64,000 bases of DNA from positions 1 to 64,000 of the forward strand of contig JAEWOS010000020.1 in assembly GCA_023460855.1 (NCBI GenBank), read 5' to 3'. The position numbers and the translations under genes are program-made. The notes below the pieces were generated by a model. The model was not told where the DNA came from. It did no database searches and saw only the letters and a list, made by a program, of their open reading frames with translations. Below, in pieces: positions 17,120-25,162 of this stretch; position 1 is the stretch's first letter, and each line of letters opens with the position of its first letter. Source of the DNA: Bacteroidota bacterium (GTDB lineage Bacteria; Bacteroidota; Bacteroidia; Flavobacteriales; Weeksellaceae).

Positions 17120-17165
17120 TATATCTGTATCTGCTTATTATTTTTAATGTTGATTATCGAAAAAA

Positions 17166-17336
17166 TTAAGGTGTGAAAGGCAAATGCGGCCCGTGCAAAA
17201 CTCCGCGCTGAATATGAAGTGTCAGAAAATGATAATTGATACTGGATGTATCAGTTTTCTGTGTGCAGTCTGGGCAATATTTCATGTGAACGCTTAAAGG
17301 GTTGCTGCAGCGTTTGCAGAATGATTCCTCCGGCAT
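17166..17336 (-). CDS. small zinc-ribbon protein
   Basis: 56 residues starting MPEESFCKRCSNPLSVHMKYCPDC in pattern (C-x2-C at residues 7/10 and C-x2-C at 21/24), then QKTDTSSINYHFLTLHIQRG and a short tail. Four cysteines spaced as in a zinc ribbon suggest one bound zinc. Length and coordinates are my own reading (stop could be one base off). On the minus strand a TATTTTTG -7-like box lies about 18 bases before the ATG. It is upstream of the phosphorylase-like gene on the same strand. Function unknown. Confidence 0.5.
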   Translation of the reverse strand: MPEESFCKRCSNPLSVHMKYCPDCTQKTDTSSINYHFLTLHIQRGVLHGPHLPFTP

Positions 17337-17462
17337 ATGGAAGTTTTTCCAAAAATAATGTTTTAAGATGAATTAAATTTTAAATCTTGGTATTAATGCG
17401 ATTTGTATCGAAATAATTGCTAATTTAGGTACGTAAAATTTTGATAATCAAAACATCAGGCT

Positions 17463-18260
17463 ATGAAGAAACCGTTCAACTGCGAAGATCTGACGAAAAG
17501 TCTGAGTCTTTATCATCTCAACCGGCATCTCAAGAAACGCCCGATAGAAAAGTATCACCGGCAGATTGACAGTTCGGCCCTGCACGAGCGTGAGAAATAC
17601 CGCAAGAAGTCCGAAATATTGCTGATGAACGCCTTTATGCATCATTTCCCCGAAGTGAAATTTGAAAATATTACCTGCGAAAGCCCTGATTTCATAGCCA
17701 CTGTTGAAGGTAAAACCATTGGAATCGAACTTTCTGAAGTAATAAACCATCTGGAAATAAAGAAAGTTGAAAACCTGATGAACAGGATTTTTCGCCAGGC
17801 TGAAATGCTGCTGGAAACTGAAGACACCGCGAGATTTCGTGGTGTTTATTTTTTGCATTTTGAGCCGCTTTCATTGCACGATCTCACCGTGAAGCAGGAT
17901 GAAATTATTCAGAATATCTGCAAATGCATCCGGAAGGATAAACCTTCAGGTGTGGTAAGAAGTCTGCGGAAATCCCGGCACAGACGCAACGTTTTTATTA
18001 CGCACGATTATAATCTGAACCTGTTCGATTCACTTCCGTCTGAAAAAATTCTCGAAATCATCCATAAAAAAAATGAGAAATTTCCGTTTTACGATTCCTC
18101 TGTGGACGAATGCTGGCTCGTGGTGGTTTCCGATATGAATTCACTGGCATCAAGATTTTCGTTCATTCAGAACCGTGAAGAACTGCATGAAGTGAAATCG
18201 CCTTTCGACCGCATTTTTCATATGGAAAACCTGTGCGGAAACCTCGTTCACATCAAGTAA
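17463..18260 (+). CDS. hypothetical protein with a PD-(D/E)XK-like nuclease segment
   Basis: 265 residues, not assigned to a named family. The segment SPDFIATVEGKTIGIELSEV (Pro75-Asp76, then Glu89) has the strand pattern of the restriction-endonuclease-like fold, with D76 and E89 in place; the usual third residue is Ser91 rather than Lys, with Glu92 next. A helix with Glu51 precedes it, as in such folds. The N terminus is very basic (HLKKRPIEKYHRQ, EREKYRKKSE), and a second basic stretch (VRSLRKSRHRRN) follows. The C-terminal part has DECWLVVVSDMN. There is no methyltransferase or specificity gene next to it. It is not obviously mobile. The nuclease reading is inference. Confidence 0.6.
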   Translation: MKKPFNCEDLTKSLSLYHLNRHLKKRPIEKYHRQIDSSALHEREKYRKKSEILLMNAFMHHFPEVKFENITCESPDFIATVEGKTIGIELSEVINHLEIKKVENLMNRIFRQAEMLLETEDTARFRGVYFLHFEPLSLHDLTVKQDEIIQNICKCIRKDKPSGVVRSLRKSRHRRNVFITHDYNLNLFDSLPSEKILEIIHKKNEKFPFYDSSVDECWLVVVSDMNSLASRFSFIQNREELHEVKSPFDRIFHMENLCGNLVHIK

Positions 18261-18455
18261 TAAGTAGCTGTTCTCCGATTGCTGAAAAAAAATCTGCAGC
18301 GAACCAAAAATAATCCTAAGTTTACTTCATCAATAAACAGTTTTATAATTTAGCTTTATCGGTCTCTGGTACTGATTTTGATATAATCTGGCGAATTTCT
18401 GATACAGCAGATGTTGGCGGGGTTAACATTTTTGCTTTCAGACTATCCTAACTTT

Positions 18456-18989
18456 ATGCGTAAATTATTTCCGGCTCTGATTTTATTTTTTTCTGTTCTT
18501 ACTTTTGGGCAGATTAAATGGATGACTATGGATGAAGCGCTGAAAGCGCAGAAAGTTCAGCCGAAGAAAATAATGATCGATTTTTATGCAGACTGGTGCG
18601 GTCCGTGCCGCATTATGGAGAAGAGAACGTATAACCATCCGGTAATTGCAGAATATCTGAACACCAATTATTACCCGGTAAAGTTTAACTCGGAAGGAAG
18701 AGAAGCTGTTACCATTTATAACAGAACTTTCGGAAACCCGGAATACAGGGCGAAAAGAAATAAAAATTCACTTCACGAATTTACGCGTTTTATGAATGTA
18801 AATGCGGTTCCAAGTATTGTTTTTCTCGATGAAAACAGTGAACCGATCACCATTCTTCAGGGAGCTTTAACCGCAAAGGAACTGGAACCTTACTTGCCTT
18901 TTTTCGCAACTGATAATCATTTAAAACTGAAAACCAGACGGGAATGGGAATCTTATCAGTCGAAATTCCGCTCCAAAATCAAGGACTAA
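18456..18989 (+). CDS. secreted thioredoxin-family protein
   Basis: 177 residues from the ATG at 18456, chosen because MRKLFPALILFFSVLTFGQ is a clean signal peptide. A longer ORF starts at 18411 but would put 15 extra residues before it. The thioredoxin fold carries the redox site in IDFYADWCGPCRIMEKRTY (CGPC), and NVNAVPSIVFLDENSEP has the cis-proline (VPS) opposite the active site. It is periplasmic, so it probably reduces or rearranges disulfides of exported proteins. An insert YNRTFGNPEYRAKRNKNS before the cis-Pro strand is typical of DUF255-like/DsbD-related secreted thioredoxins. Followed by a terminator. Confidence 0.88.
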   Translation: MRKLFPALILFFSVLTFGQIKWMTMDEALKAQKVQPKKIMIDFYADWCGPCRIMEKRTYNHPVIAEYLNTNYYPVKFNSEGREAVTIYNRTFGNPEYRAKRNKNSLHEFTRFMNVNAVPSIVFLDENSEPITILQGALTAKELEPYLPFFATDNHLKLKTRREWESYQSKFRSKIKD

Positions 18990-19009
18990 AATCACTTTTT
19001 TAGAAATAG

Positions 19010-19035
19010 AATCTGTACGGTGTGCAGATTTTTTT
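19010..19035 (+). terminator. rho-independent terminator after the thioredoxin gene
   Basis: Stem AATCTGT / GCAGATT (one G-T pair) with 7-base loop, then seven T. It separates the thioredoxin transcript from recG. Confidence 0.75.
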
Positions 19036-19042
19036 ATTTTTG
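19035..19042 (+). promoter_or_regulatory. -7 promoter element (TATTTTTG) before recG
   Basis: Exact TAnnTTTG match directly after the terminator T-tract and 38 bases before the recG start; no well-spaced TTG seen. Confidence 0.45.
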
Positions 19043-19080
19043 AAACGCGGCAACAGTCAGGCTGCACTTTCCCAAAACAG

Positions 19081-21168
19081 TTGAATCCCGAAACTTCCAT
19101 AGAATTTCTGAAGGGAATTGGTCCCGAACGCGCAAAACTCATCAAAAATGTGTTGGGAATCAGCACCGTCGAGGATTTTCTGAATTTTTTCCCGAACCGT
19201 TATCTCGACAAAACACGAATCCACAGTATTTCCGGTCTTTCTCCGGAAGAATCTGCGGAAATTCAGTTAAAAGGAAAGATTACCGCTCTGCAGGAACTCG
19301 GCGCAGGAAAAGGGAAAAGACTGGCAGCAAAATTCTCCGACGGTACCGGAACCATAGATCTGGTTTGGTTTCAGTATTCGAAATGGCTGAAGGAACAGAT
19401 TCCGCAGGAGAAGGAAGTTTTGATTTTCGGCAGGGTAACTACTTTCAATCATTCTTTTTCAATGTCGCATCCCGAAATTGAAATTTTTGAGAATAAATCC
19501 GGGGATGCGCATCTCGTTCCGGTTTATCCCACTTCAGAAAAGCTTTCGAAAAGGGGAGTCAGCCAGAAATTCTTTCAGGGAATTATCAAAAATATTATTT
19601 CACTGTTGCCCACGCTGATTTCAGAAAATCTGCCGGAACATCTGATGCAAAATCTCAAGCTGATGTCCAGACTTCAGGCTTATCAGCATGTGCATTTTCC
19701 GGCCGGCCAAAAATATCTCGATGCGGCAAACCGCCGTCTGAAATTTGAAGAAGCATTTTTTTTTCAGTTGGGTTATGCGTTGAAAAAGCAGCATCATCAC
19801 TCGCATTCAGTGGGAAACGCTTTTCATTTGGTTGGCGATTATTTCAACCGTTTCTATGATGAACAGCTTCCGTTTGAACTTACAGCTGCGCAAAAACGTG
19901 TGCTGAAGGAAATCCGCAACGATATGAAAAAACCTGTACAGATGAACAGGCTTCTTCAGGGCGATGTCGGTTCCGGAAAAACCATGGTGGCGCTGCTTTC
20001 GATGCTGATTGCGATGGATAACGGTTTTCAGAGTGTGATGATGGCACCGACTGAAATTCTTGCACAGCAGCATTTTAACGGAATTTCCGAACTGCTTCAG
20101 GATTCCGGAATTGAAGTGAAACTGCTTACCGGTTCCACAAAAACTGCAGAACGAAGGATCATTCACGAACAGTTGCTGAACGGAAAACTCTCAATTCTTG
20201 TGGGAACGCACGCCGTTCTGGAAGATGTGGTGCAGTTCAAGAATTTAGGACTCGCAATAATCGATGAACAGCACCGTTTCGGTGTTGCGCAGCGTTCAAA
20301 ATTATGGGCAAAAAACCATATTCCGCCGCATATTTTAATCATGACTGCAACACCGATTCCTCGTACGCTTGCCATGAGTTTTTACTCAGATCTCGATGTT
20401 TCGGTAATCGATGAAATGCCGGTCGGCAGAAAACCCATCATCACAGCACATCGCCGCGAAAAAGACCGGATTTTTGTTTACAATTTCTGCAAAGAGGAAA
20501 TCCGGAAGGGAAGACAGATTTATTTCGTTTATCCGCTGATTGAGGAAAGCGAAACGCTCGATTATAAAAATCTGATGGCCGGATTCGAGCATGTTGTGGA
20601 ACATTTTTCAGATTATAATGTGGCGATGCTGCATGGAAAAATGCAGCCTTCCGACAAAGATGCGGCAATGCAGTATTTCGCATCCGGAGATGCGCAGATT
20701 ATGGTTTCCACAACGGTGATTGAAGTTGGAGTGAACGTTCCGAATGCATCGGTAATGGTTATTGAAAGCGCTGAAAGATTCGGGCTGTCTCAACTGCATC
20801 AGCTTCGCGGAAGGGTAGGACGCGGTGCAGAACAGAGTTACTGTATTCTGATGACCGGCGATAAACTAACTGCCGAAAGCCGTAAACGCATCAAAACCAT
20901 GTGCGAAACCAACGACGGTTTCAAAATTTCTGAAGTTGATATGCAGCTTCGCGGACCCGGAGATATTCTCGGGACACAACAAAGCGGAGTGGTCGATTTT
21001 AAAAGACTCGATTTGATGAAAGACGAAAAAATCATCAAAGCTTCGAAAGAAGAAGTTGAAAAACTGCTGACCAGAGATCCTTTCCTGAATCTGCCGGAAA
21101 ATGAGCAGCTGAAGCATTATTACCTGAAATATTACCGCGGCCGGAACAAGTGGAGCAAGATTTCGTAA
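19081..21168 (+). CDS. recG: ATP-dependent DNA helicase RecG
   Basis: 695 residues, the normal RecG length. N-terminal MNPETSIEFLKGIGPERAKLIKN is the wedge-domain start. The wedge OB fold (IQLKGKITALQELGAGKGKR) binds branched DNA. The helicase core has Walker A GDVGSGKTMVA, DEQHRFGVAQR (motif II), MTATPIPRTLAMS (motif III), TTVIEVGVNVPNA and QLRGRVGRG (motif VI). It rewinds stalled forks and Holliday junctions. The start codon is TTG at 19081; no ATG in frame fits the conserved N terminus, so the uncommon start is accepted. Confidence 0.95.
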   Translation: MNPETSIEFLKGIGPERAKLIKNVLGISTVEDFLNFFPNRYLDKTRIHSISGLSPEESAEIQLKGKITALQELGAGKGKRLAAKFSDGTGTIDLVWFQYSKWLKEQIPQEKEVLIFGRVTTFNHSFSMSHPEIEIFENKSGDAHLVPVYPTSEKLSKRGVSQKFFQGIIKNIISLLPTLISENLPEHLMQNLKLMSRLQAYQHVHFPAGQKYLDAANRRLKFEEAFFFQLGYALKKQHHHSHSVGNAFHLVGDYFNRFYDEQLPFELTAAQKRVLKEIRNDMKKPVQMNRLLQGDVGSGKTMVALLSMLIAMDNGFQSVMMAPTEILAQQHFNGISELLQDSGIEVKLLTGSTKTAERRIIHEQLLNGKLSILVGTHAVLEDVVQFKNLGLAIIDEQHRFGVAQRSKLWAKNHIPPHILIMTATPIPRTLAMSFYSDLDVSVIDEMPVGRKPIITAHRREKDRIFVYNFCKEEIRKGRQIYFVYPLIEESETLDYKNLMAGFEHVVEHFSDYNVAMLHGKMQPSDKDAAMQYFASGDAQIMVSTTVIEVGVNVPNASVMVIESAERFGLSQLHQLRGRVGRGAEQSYCILMTGDKLTAESRKRIKTMCETNDGFKISEVDMQLRGPGDILGTQQSGVVDFKRLDLMKDEKIIKASKEEVEKLLTRDPFLNLPENEQLKHYYLKYYRGRNKWSKIS

Positions 21169-21293
21169 TCGAATTTATATTGCTGAAAAAAAGAAATACT
21201 ACTGTTTCGAAGAGATGTTTCATTATTAAATTCCTTTAATTGTCTGAATAACAGAATTCTGCCAAAATCTGTTAACATTTGATTAAAAAAAAC

Positions 21294-21301
21294 TATTTTT
21301 G
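21294..21301 (+). promoter_or_regulatory. -7 promoter element of the first POT transporter
   Basis: TATTTTTG, exact TAnnTTTG match, 17 bases before the ATG at 21319. A TTG lies upstream but only 12 bases away, closer than ideal. Confidence 0.45.
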
Positions 21302-21318
21302 GGCAAATTCAATTAAAC

Positions 21319-22983
21319 ATGGAAAAATCAACAGCAAAACATCCTAAGGGACTTCCTTATCTGTTTTTTACGGAAATGTGGGAACGTTTCGGGTATTATC
21401 TCATTCTCGGAATTTTCGTGCTTTATATGATCGATCCGAAGGATACCGGAGGTCTGGCGTTTCTCGACAAAACTGCGGATGACGTATTCGGAACTTTTAT
21501 CGCACTCACTTATCTGACACCGTTCCTTGGCGGATTTTTAGCTGACCGTGTTTTAGGTTATGTAAAAGCAATTTACATCGGTGGAATTCTGATGGCAGCC
21601 GGATATATCGGTTTGGGACTTTTCCAGCAAATGCCTTTGTTCTACACTTCACTGGGACTGATTATTTTCGGTAACGGTTTCTTCAAACCCAGTATTTCCA
21701 CACTATTAGGGAATCTTTACGAAAAAGAGCCGTACAAAGCCAACAAGGACGCGGGCTACAATATTTTCTATATGGGAATCAACATCGGAGCGCTCATCTG
21801 TAATTTCGTTGCTGCGTATATGCGTAACAAATACGGATGGGGACCGGCATTTATAACGGCCGGAGTCGGGATGTTGATCGGTATGATGGTTTTCACGATT
21901 GGTATGAAACACATCCGTTCCGCAAATGTGATGAAACCTGTGCAGGAAGGCGATACCAAACTTTCCACGGTTCTGCTAAGAGTTTTCGTTCCGGCTATTA
22001 TCGCCGGTTTAATTGGCTGGATCATTCCGGGAAATATATTCGGAAGCGATTCTACAGATGCCTTTATTTTCGCGTGTATTCCGGTGGTTGCATTCTACGT
22101 TAATCTGTATATCAAAGCCAATTCGGAAGACAAGAAACCAATCGGAGCTTTGCTTGCAATTTTTGCGGTAAGTTTAATGTTCTGGGCGGTATTCAAACAA
22201 AACGGAACAGCTTTAACGAGATGGGCTAATTATTACACAGACCGTACAGCGCCTGCAGCACTGGAAAAACCGCTGGAATCCATCTATCTGGTTGAGAGAA
22301 AAGATTTTGCGGATAAAGAAGTTCCGGTTTATGATGAACAGTACCGTGCACAGAAAACCGAAGGCGGCGATACTGCAAAAGAAGTCGGAAAAGATATTTA
22401 TTTCAGAAATGTTACGGAAGAACGGCAGGCGGAACTCGCGGCCAATCCTGAAAAACCGGTGTATCTGTTTAATACGGAACTGTTTCAGTCTGTGAATCCG
22501 TTCTGGGTAATCGCACTGACACCGCTCGTCGTCGGATTTTTCATGATGCTGCGGCGACGCGGTAAGGAACCGACTACCGCTTCCAAAATTGTATTAGGAT
22601 TATTTATATCTGCACTTTCGTGTCTCGTCATGGTCGGCGCAGTTTACTCAGGCGGAAACGGTCTCGAAAAAGTTTCATCCTGGTGGTTAATTGCAGCGTA
22701 TGGTGTGATTACTGTCGGAGAATTGTGTCTTTCGCCGATGGGATTATCACTGGTTTCCAAACTTTCCCCGCCAAGAATTACGGCGCTGATGATGGGAGGT
22801 TTCTTTCTTTCAACCTCTATCGGAAATAAGCTGTCGGGAGTTCTGGCGAGTTTGTGGTACAATTACGATGATAAAGCCAATTTCTTCTGGGTGAATTTCG
22901 GATTGCTGCTCCTGGCAACACTGCTCGGTTTGTCGATTCTGAAACGTCTGAACAAAGTAATGAAGGAAAAAGGGGTGAATTAA
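21319..22983 (+). CDS. POT-family peptide MFS transporter (first copy)
   Basis: 554 residues with about 12 membrane helices. The proton-coupled oligopeptide transporter signatures are present: FTEMWERFGYYLILGIFVLYM at the first helix (E-x-x-E-R-F-x-Y-Y), GFFKPSISTLLG, and a long cytoplasmic region between helices 6 and 7. An extramembrane insert of roughly 75 residues (about 315-390, rich in Glu, Lys and Arg, with DIYFRNVTEERQAELAANPEKP) precedes a later helix. It would import di- and tripeptides with protons. It has its own -7 box and terminator, so it is probably a separate transcript from the second copy. Confidence 0.92.
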   Translation: MEKSTAKHPKGLPYLFFTEMWERFGYYLILGIFVLYMIDPKDTGGLAFLDKTADDVFGTFIALTYLTPFLGGFLADRVLGYVKAIYIGGILMAAGYIGLGLFQQMPLFYTSLGLIIFGNGFFKPSISTLLGNLYEKEPYKANKDAGYNIFYMGINIGALICNFVAAYMRNKYGWGPAFITAGVGMLIGMMVFTIGMKHIRSANVMKPVQEGDTKLSTVLLRVFVPAIIAGLIGWIIPGNIFGSDSTDAFIFACIPVVAFYVNLYIKANSEDKKPIGALLAIFAVSLMFWAVFKQNGTALTRWANYYTDRTAPAALEKPLESIYLVERKDFADKEVPVYDEQYRAQKTEGGDTAKEVGKDIYFRNVTEERQAELAANPEKPVYLFNTELFQSVNPFWVIALTPLVVGFFMMLRRRGKEPTTASKIVLGLFISALSCLVMVGAVYSGGNGLEKVSSWWLIAAYGVITVGELCLSPMGLSLVSKLSPPRITALMMGGFFLSTSIGNKLSGVLASLWYNYDDKANFFWVNFGLLLLATLLGLSILKRLNKVMKEKGVN

Positions 22984-23008
22984 TTTACAACCCGTTCAAA
23001 AAATTCTG

Positions 23009-23036
23009 AATCGCAGCCCGACCGCTGCGATTTTTC
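23009..23036 (+). terminator. terminator between the two POT genes
   Basis: Perfect 9-bp stem AATCGCAGC / GCTGCGATT with 6-base loop followed by a T-run. Confidence 0.85.
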
Positions 23037-23047
23037 TTTGCTATTCC

Positions 23048-23077
23048 TTGCTCGGTATAGAAAAAAAAGTAAATTTG
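23048..23077 (+). promoter_or_regulatory. complete Bacteroidetes promoter of the second POT gene
   Basis: TTG at 23048-23050, 19 bases, then TAAATTTG at 23070-23077: both boxes of the Bacteroidetes consensus with correct spacing. It lies inside the longer ORF beginning at 23038 and so shows that the true start is the ATG at 23101. Confidence 0.75.
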
Positions 23078-23100
23078 CTAGTCTTAACAAAATCTTAAAT

Positions 23101-25008
23101 ATGTTAAATCCTGATTACAAGTTAATGTTGTTTGCCTGGATAGGCGTGGCAATTTGGGTAGGTTTCGTAATCTTCTCAAACAGAAAAATTCATCCAAAGG
23201 CGCTTTTCACGCTTTTTATGGTGGAACTTTGGGAGAGGTTCAGTTATTATGGAATGCGGGCGCTCCTCATTCTTTACATGACTGCCAATCTCATCGATGG
23301 CGGATTCGAATTTGACGATGCCAAAGCCTACGGAATTTATGGTGCGTATGGAGCACTGGTTTATTTAACACCGATTATCGGAGGTTATTTTGCGGATAAA
23401 CTCATTGGCTTCCGGAAAGCGATTGTTATTGGATCTTTGCTGATGGCTGCCGGACAGTTTACGCTGTTCCTGAATAACCAGACGACTTTCTTTATAGGTC
23501 TTGCAATGCTTGTGGTTGGTAACGGATTTTTTAAACCGAATATTTCATCTATGGTCGGCCGTTTCTATGAGGACGGTGATAAAAGAAGAGACGGTGCGTT
23601 TACACTTTTTTACATGGGTATTAATATGGGTGCATTCCTTGCGCCGCTTACCTGTGGAGCGATCGGTGAAAATGAAGGATGGCAGTATGGTTTCCTTGCA
23701 GCCGGTGTCGGAATGTTGATGGGATATCTTTTCTTCCTTTGGGGTTCGAAAACCGGAGTTTTCGAAAGCGTAGGACTTGCTCCTGACGAAAAACCGGTGA
23801 AAAATATAGCCGGACCGGTACCGAATTCAATCCTTCCGTACGTTGCAATTGTCGCAATGATTCTTTTGGCGTGGGTGCTGATTATTAATAACGGTATTGT
23901 CGACGTTTTGCTTGCTGTACTCGCAGTTCTGATCATTGGCTATCTGCTTTTTCAGGCAGGAAAGATGGAAAAAGTACCGAAACAGCGAATCTGGGTAATT
24001 GTTATTTTACTCTTGTTTACTACAATTTTCTGGACCTTCTTCGAACTTGCAGGATCAGCTTTAAACCTGTTTACCGCACGAAACGTAAACAGAAATGTTT
24101 TCGGACTGAATATTCCGACCACATTCTTCCAGTCTTTTAACCCATTGTTTATCATGCTTTTTGCCCCGATCTTTTCCTGGATCTGGATCAAACTGTCGAA
24201 TATGGACAAAGAACCGGCAGCTCCTTACAAATTTGGTGCTGGTCTGATTCTTCTAGGACTCGGATTTCTGGTGCTGATGTTTGGCGGAAGCTATGCGAAA
24301 TACGGAATGGTTCCGGCAATGTTCATGATCTTCCTGTACCTGCTGCATACTTTAGGAGAACTGACTCTTTCTCCTGTAGGATTATCGCTCGTAACGAAAC
24401 TTTCACCTAAACATATGGTTGCATTTATGATGGGAATCTGGTTCCTTTCTTCTTCAATTGCGCATCAGGGAGGAAAACATATTGCAACGTTAACGACGGT
24501 AAATGAACAGACGATTGTAGAGAGTGACGCTTTCAGAAATTCAAATATCGACAACGATATGAAGACGCTGCTTCTTCAGGATAAATATCGTACAAAACTG
24601 GGGGATCAGTCTGTGGAATCCGTACTGGTTTCAGATGATTTTATCAAAGAAATCAATCAGGTAAATCCGCAAAGACAGTATGGTAAATCTGAGGTTACGA
24701 TCAAAGAAGTTCTGCAAAACGCCGAGAATTACACCGGTGCGAAAAAGGAAAGAATGGTGGCTTCTGCAAATGCTGCATTCCTTACCACGAAAGAAAATGC
24801 AAGACAAATGGAAGTGAATACTGTTGCAGAATACGAGCAATTGGTTGAACAGTCACCGGTATCTGCAATTGGTAACGTGATCAAGAATGAATCGCTGAAC
24901 AAAGGACTTTCGGTATTTTCAATCCTTGGTTTCGTAGCTATTGGCTGCGGTATCCTGTTGTTTGTGATGGGACCATTCATCAGCAGATGGATGCACGGAA
25001 TTAAATAA
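23101..25008 (+). CDS. POT-family peptide MFS transporter (second copy, with large late insert)
   Basis: 635 residues from the ATG at 23101 (MLNPDYKLMLFAW), supported by the promoter just upstream. An extra hydrophobic helix (LFAWIGVAIWVGFVIFS) precedes the canonical first POT helix VELWERFSYYGMRALLILYM; GFFKPNISSMVGRFYEDGD is also present. Between the penultimate and last helices is a hydrophilic insert of about 130-140 residues (from HIATLTTVNEQTIVES to EQLVEQSPVSAI). The insert is rich in charged residues and may form a separate periplasmic or cytoplasmic domain. Function: proton-driven peptide uptake. The pair is likely a duplication with divergence. Confidence 0.92.
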   Translation: MLNPDYKLMLFAWIGVAIWVGFVIFSNRKIHPKALFTLFMVELWERFSYYGMRALLILYMTANLIDGGFEFDDAKAYGIYGAYGALVYLTPIIGGYFADKLIGFRKAIVIGSLLMAAGQFTLFLNNQTTFFIGLAMLVVGNGFFKPNISSMVGRFYEDGDKRRDGAFTLFYMGINMGAFLAPLTCGAIGENEGWQYGFLAAGVGMLMGYLFFLWGSKTGVFESVGLAPDEKPVKNIAGPVPNSILPYVAIVAMILLAWVLIINNGIVDVLLAVLAVLIIGYLLFQAGKMEKVPKQRIWVIVILLLFTTIFWTFFELAGSALNLFTARNVNRNVFGLNIPTTFFQSFNPLFIMLFAPIFSWIWIKLSNMDKEPAAPYKFGAGLILLGLGFLVLMFGGSYAKYGMVPAMFMIFLYLLHTLGELTLSPVGLSLVTKLSPKHMVAFMMGIWFLSSSIAHQGGKHIATLTTVNEQTIVESDAFRNSNIDNDMKTLLLQDKYRTKLGDQSVESVLVSDDFIKEINQVNPQRQYGKSEVTIKEVLQNAENYTGAKKERMVASANAAFLTTKENARQMEVNTVAEYEQLVEQSPVSAIGNVIKNESLNKGLSVFSILGFVAIGCGILLFVMGPFISRWMHGIK

Positions 25009-25030
25009 AACTTATTTTTGAGTTAGAAAG

Positions 25031-25060
25031 AAGTCGTCTCACAAATGAGGCGGCTTTTTT
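25031..25060 (+). terminator. terminator after the second POT gene
   Basis: 10-bp stem AAGTCGTCTC / GAGGCGGCTT (two G-T pairs) with 6-base loop and six T. Confidence 0.8.
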
Positions 25061-25162
25061 GTCTGGTAATTCTTAATAAAGCAGCGAATAGGAGTTTTTC
25101 AAAGAAACAGGTTTATAGTGAACGAGATTTGCCGGGACATTTTCTCAATTGAAAAAGTGCAA

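Noticed and set aside
23038..23100. Longer N terminus for the second POT transporter
   Set aside because: A complete TTG-N19-TAAATTTG promoter lies inside it, so transcription would begin after this start.
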